Source: Thermofilaceae archaeon
GTDB taxonomy: Archaea > Thermoproteota > Thermoprotei > Thermofilales > Thermofilaceae
Length of the DNA stretch: 8,588 bases
Assembly: GCA_027027675.1 (NCBI GenBank)
Contig: JALVKT010000150.1
Coordinates: 1 to 8,588, forward strand
Direction: 5' to 3'
A program made the position numbers and the translations under genes. This document shows positions 6,380-8,588 of this stretch, piece after piece. The notes beneath the pieces are model-generated. The model was not told where the DNA came from. It ran no database searches and was given only the letters and a program-made list of their open reading frames with translations. The first letter of the stretch is position 1. Each line of letters opens with the position of its first letter.

Positions 6380-6739
6380 ATGGCAGAGAGCCCCGTCGAG
6401 GAGTACGTGATAGACCTTGACCACCCAGAGGAAACATTGAAGTCCCTCAAGGTACGGCGGGTCATAGTTATGACTACTAACGGTGAACGCGTCTTCTCCT
6501 ACCCGAACGACGAGGCAAGCAACAACCTCTACAGGCTCGTCAACGCGTACCTGGCCCTTTTCACGCGGATAGAGCCGTGGACGATGATAGAGAACAGTGG
6601 CCGGCGCGCCTACATATTCAAGGACGGCGACAACATCATAGCCGTGGAGACAAACATTAGCACGGACGACTTTGAGGCGCTCTCAAAGATCCTCGCTTTT
6701 CTAGTTAAAGAGCTTAGGGAGAAGCAGGGTGAAAGTTAA
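6380..6739 (+). CDS. Conserved-looking hypothetical protein, 119 residues
   Basis: I do not recognise the family with confidence. The product is a small soluble protein with no signal peptide or membrane segment. From the sequence I infer two strands (RRVIVMTTNGERVFSYP, about 26-42), a helix (SNNLYRLVNAYLALFTR, about 47-63), a strand group (PWTMIENSGRRAYIFKDGDNIIAVETN, about 66-92) and a C-terminal helix (STDDFEALSKILAFLVKELREKQ). That order, and phrases such as 'TTNGERVFSY', resemble longin or roadblock/LC7-type small domains that bind GTPases or dimerise, but this is a fold guess only. ATG 6380 is preceded by purine-rich GGGAAGAGGGAAG. It lies on the same strand as pyrG 133 bases upstream, though pyrG has its own TATA box, so a functional link is not shown. 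Confidence 0.8.
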   Translation: MAESPVEEYVIDLDHPEETLKSLKVRRVIVMTTNGERVFSYPNDEASNNLYRLVNAYLALFTRIEPWTMIENSGRRAYIFKDGDNIIAVETNISTDDFEALSKILAFLVKELREKQGES

Positions 6740-6760
6740 GGCTCAGGAGCGATGGCCGCG

Positions 6761-6806
6761 GTCACAGCCCCGGAGGGGCTCCCAGCTTTAGACCCTCGTC
6801 ACAGCC
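6761..6806 (+). promoter_or_regulatory. Hairpin and 9-bp direct repeat upstream of pyrG
   Basis: A perfect hairpin, AGCCCC-GGA-GGGGCT, spans 6766-6780. The 9-mer GTCACAGCC occurs at 6761-6769 and again at 6798-6806, the second copy directly abutting the pyrG TATA box. The hairpin may end the upstream transcript and the repeats may be regulator sites; both are inference. Confidence 0.3.
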
Positions 6807-6807
6807 T

Positions 6808-6815
6808 CTATATAG
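6808..6815 (+). promoter_or_regulatory. TATA box of pyrG
   Basis: CTATATAG is a strong TATA-like palindrome, predicting a start near 6838 and a leader of about 35 bases. A weaker alternative, CTTTTAC at 6837-6843, would give a near-leaderless mRNA. Confidence 0.45.
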
Positions 6816-6872
6816 GAACGGCGTGGGGCGTAAAGGCTTTTACCCGCTTCTGCGCAGATTTCCGGGGCGTTA

Positions 6873-8525
6873 TTGTCTAAGCACATATACGTTACGGGTG
6901 GAGTCCTAAGCGGTATAGGAAAAGGGGTTGTCACCGCTTCTATAGCGAAGCTCCTCCAGTGGCGCGGCTTCGACGTTGACGTCATAAAGATGGACCCCTA
7001 CCTCAACGTTGACCCGGGCACCCTGAACCCCATAGAGCACGGAGAGGTCTTCGTGTGCGAGGACAGGTGGAGGTTTGAGCCCCTGGAGGGGCTCAGGTTT
7101 GAGATCGCAGAGGTTGACCAGGACTTTGGCACGTACGAGCGTTTCCTGGATAGGAACGTGCATCCCTCCAATAACATAACTTCCGGCCAGGTATACCTGA
7201 GCGTAATACTCGCCGAGAGGAGAGGGGCGTACCTGGGGAGGACTATCCAGGTCATACCGCACATTATAGAGGAGATTAAGAGGCGCGTCGCAGAGGTTGA
7301 GGGGCGCCGCAGCCCCGACGTCCTACTCATAGAGGTGGGCGGCACGGTGGGCGACATAGAGGCGATGCCGTTCCTCGAGGCTGTGAGGCAGATGCGGCTG
7401 GAGAAGGGGCCGCGGAACTCCCTCCTCGTGCACGTGACTCTCGTCCCCTACCTTAAGACTGTGGGGCAGCTTAAGACTAAGCCTACGCAGCACAGCGTTA
7501 AGACGCTGCTTGGGCTGGGCCTTCAGCCGGACGTCATCGTTGCTAGGAGCGAGGTTCCATTGACCAGGGAGGCTAGGGAGAAGATAAGCCTGTACTCCAA
7601 CATACCCCTGGAGGCCGTGGTCTCAGCCCCGGACCTGGAGACTATATACGAGGAGCCTCTCCTCTTCGAGAGGGAGGGGCTTGGACGCTACATCTCCGAG
7701 AAGCTGGGGCTCAGGGGGCGGCCCGGGGCGCCGATGAGAGAGTGGGAGGGCGTCGTGTCGCGCTTTAAGAGGAGGTGGGGGCGCCGCGTGAGGATAGCGG
7801 TGCCCGGCAAGTACGTGAGCATTAGGGACAGCTACATAAGCATATTCGAGGCCCTAGGCCACGCGGCCGCGGCGCTCGGGGTCGACCTGGAGACCGTCTA
7901 CGTGGACAGCGAAGAGATAGAGCGAGACCCCAGGGTTATAGATGACCTCTATGCAGGCGTCGACGGGATACTTTTGACCCCCGGGTTTGGGCGGCGGGGC
8001 GCCGAGGGGCTCATTTTAACCGCGAGGTGGGCCATGGAGACGGACACGCCGCTGCTAGGCATATGCTTCGGGGCCCAGCTCCTCTTCGTCGCCTTCATGA
8101 GGTACGTGGTGGGCCTTAAGGACGCTAACAGCACGGAGCTCGACCCGGGGACGCCCCACCCGGTGGTCGACCTGCTCCCGGAGCAGAGGAGCGTGAAGTA
8201 CAAGGGGGCGTCTATGAGGCTCGGGGCCCACGAGATAGTGATCAAGGAGGGGAGCCTTCTCCACAGGGTTTACGGCAAGACGAGGGTTAGGGAGAGGTTT
8301 AGGCACCGCTTCCACATAATCCCCGAGTATGCCGAGCAGGCGTCGCGTTACGGCCTCGTAGTGTCCTCGACTGACCCTGAGGGGCGGATCGTGAACTCCA
8401 TCGAAATACTGGGTAAAAGGTGGATTGTGGGGGTGCAGTTTCACCCCGAGTTTAAGAGTAGGCCTAACAGGCCTTCGCCCGTTTACCTGGGGTTCGTGGG
8501 GGCTGCGGCTGGGAAAAACAAATAA
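6873..8525 (+). CDS. pyrG: CTP synthase (glutamine-hydrolysing)
   Basis: The 550-residue enzyme makes CTP from UTP, ATP and glutamine, the last step of pyrimidine nucleotide synthesis. The synthetase domain (1 to about 285) shows the P-loop-like VTGGVLSGIGKG (K17), KMDPYLNVDPGT (39-50), HGEVFV (56-61), VEVGGTVGDIEAMPFLEA-type E154, and KTKPTQHSVK (201-210). The class I glutamine amidotransferase domain (about 306-545) has the nucleophile C398 in GICFGAQ and H524/E526 in FHPEFKSRP. The start is TTG at 6873, chosen because it gives the canonical M-S-K-H-I-Y-V-T-G-G N-terminus. Two oddities stand out. Between D64 and E80, where most enzymes have just two residues (EDGAE), there are fifteen (R65-A79). 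The usual VPGGFG oxyanion-hole motif reads LTPGFG (368-373). GHYERF also reads GTYERF. All catalytic residues I can place are present, so the enzyme is probably active. Confidence 0.96.
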   Translation: MSKHIYVTGGVLSGIGKGVVTASIAKLLQWRGFDVDVIKMDPYLNVDPGTLNPIEHGEVFVCEDRWRFEPLEGLRFEIAEVDQDFGTYERFLDRNVHPSNNITSGQVYLSVILAERRGAYLGRTIQVIPHIIEEIKRRVAEVEGRRSPDVLLIEVGGTVGDIEAMPFLEAVRQMRLEKGPRNSLLVHVTLVPYLKTVGQLKTKPTQHSVKTLLGLGLQPDVIVARSEVPLTREAREKISLYSNIPLEAVVSAPDLETIYEEPLLFEREGLGRYISEKLGLRGRPGAPMREWEGVVSRFKRRWGRRVRIAVPGKYVSIRDSYISIFEALGHAAAALGVDLETVYVDSEEIERDPRVIDDLYAGVDGILLTPGFGRRGAEGLILTARWAMETDTPLLGICFGAQLLFVAFMRYVVGLKDANSTELDPGTPHPVVDLLPEQRSVKYKGASMRLGAHEIVIKEGSLLHRVYGKTRVRERFRHRFHIIPEYAEQASRYGLVVSSTDPEGRIVNSIEILGKRWIVGVQFHPEFKSRPNRPSPVYLGFVGAAAGKNK

Positions 8526-8526
8526 T

Positions 8527-8570
8527 ATTCTTTGAAGAATAATTCTCGTGAGAATAATTCCTAGGAGAAT
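8527..8570. repeat. Three tandem 15-bp dyad-symmetric units after pyrG
   Basis: Three units repeat at an exact 15-bp period, starting at 8527, 8542 and 8557: ATTCTTTGAAGAATA, ATTCTCGTGAGAATA and ATTCCTAGGAGAATT. Each has inverted-repeat arms ATTC(T)/(A)GAAT around a variable centre. Units 1 and 2 have six paired arm positions and a 2-bp centre; unit 3 has four. The array begins one base after the pyrG TAA. GAGGTAG at 8573-8579 may be a ribosome-binding site for a gene beyond the edge. A regulator-binding array, a terminator, or a DNA-partition or replication element are all possible. Confidence 0.6.
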
Positions 8571-8588
8571 TGAGGTAGAGAAGCTACG

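Noticed and set aside
8527..8570. CRISPR array
   Set aside because: Units are 15 bp with no unique spacers of CRISPR length; the structure is a tandem of dyads.

Overview
The window looks like chromosomal DNA of a hyperthermophilic archaeon, most likely a member of the Thermoproteota (Crenarchaeota). The clues are GC-rich genes with heavy AGG/AGA (Arg) and ATA (Ile) codon use, a short 226-residue archaeal triosephosphate isomerase, a hexameric-type archaeal glutamate dehydrogenase and a TTG-started archaeal CTP synthase. Short intergenic gaps carry TATA boxes about 26-35 bases before start codons, which implies leaderless or short-leader mRNAs, and T-tract terminators. I cannot name the genus from sequence alone.

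Layout from left to right. Positions 1-929 (minus) hold the N-terminal part of a PflX-type (COG1313) radical SAM protein that runs off the left edge. It is divergent from tpiA (1028-1708, plus). Next come two plus-strand genes for exported or surface proteins: a small membrane-anchored protein with a DUF4430-like domain (1756-2211), and a large signal-peptide protein with two copies of a DUF4350/GIFT-like domain and a C-terminal membrane anchor (2257-4542). The large gene converges on glutamate dehydrogenase (4569-5828, minus) across a 26-bp gap with T-tracts for both strands. Upstream of it lies an extremely acidic 51-residue microprotein gene (6007-6162, minus) with its own promoter and T6 terminator. 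Divergent from that gene is a conserved-looking 119-residue protein of unknown function (6380-6739, plus), followed by pyrG (6873-8525, plus). The right edge carries three tandem 15-bp dyad-symmetric units (8527-8570) immediately after the pyrG stop.

The genes do not form one obvious pathway. tpiA (glycolysis/gluconeogenesis), GDH (nitrogen/carbon junction) and pyrG (CTP synthesis) are housekeeping. The two adjacent envelope proteins may work together at the cell surface. Nearly every gene appears to have its own promoter.

Most worth a second look: the tandem dyad array at the right edge, the acidic microprotein, the duplicated extracellular domain protein with its small neighbour, and the unusual 13-residue insertion and altered oxyanion-hole motif in CTP synthase. 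No CRISPR array, insertion sequence, tRNA or rRNA was seen.
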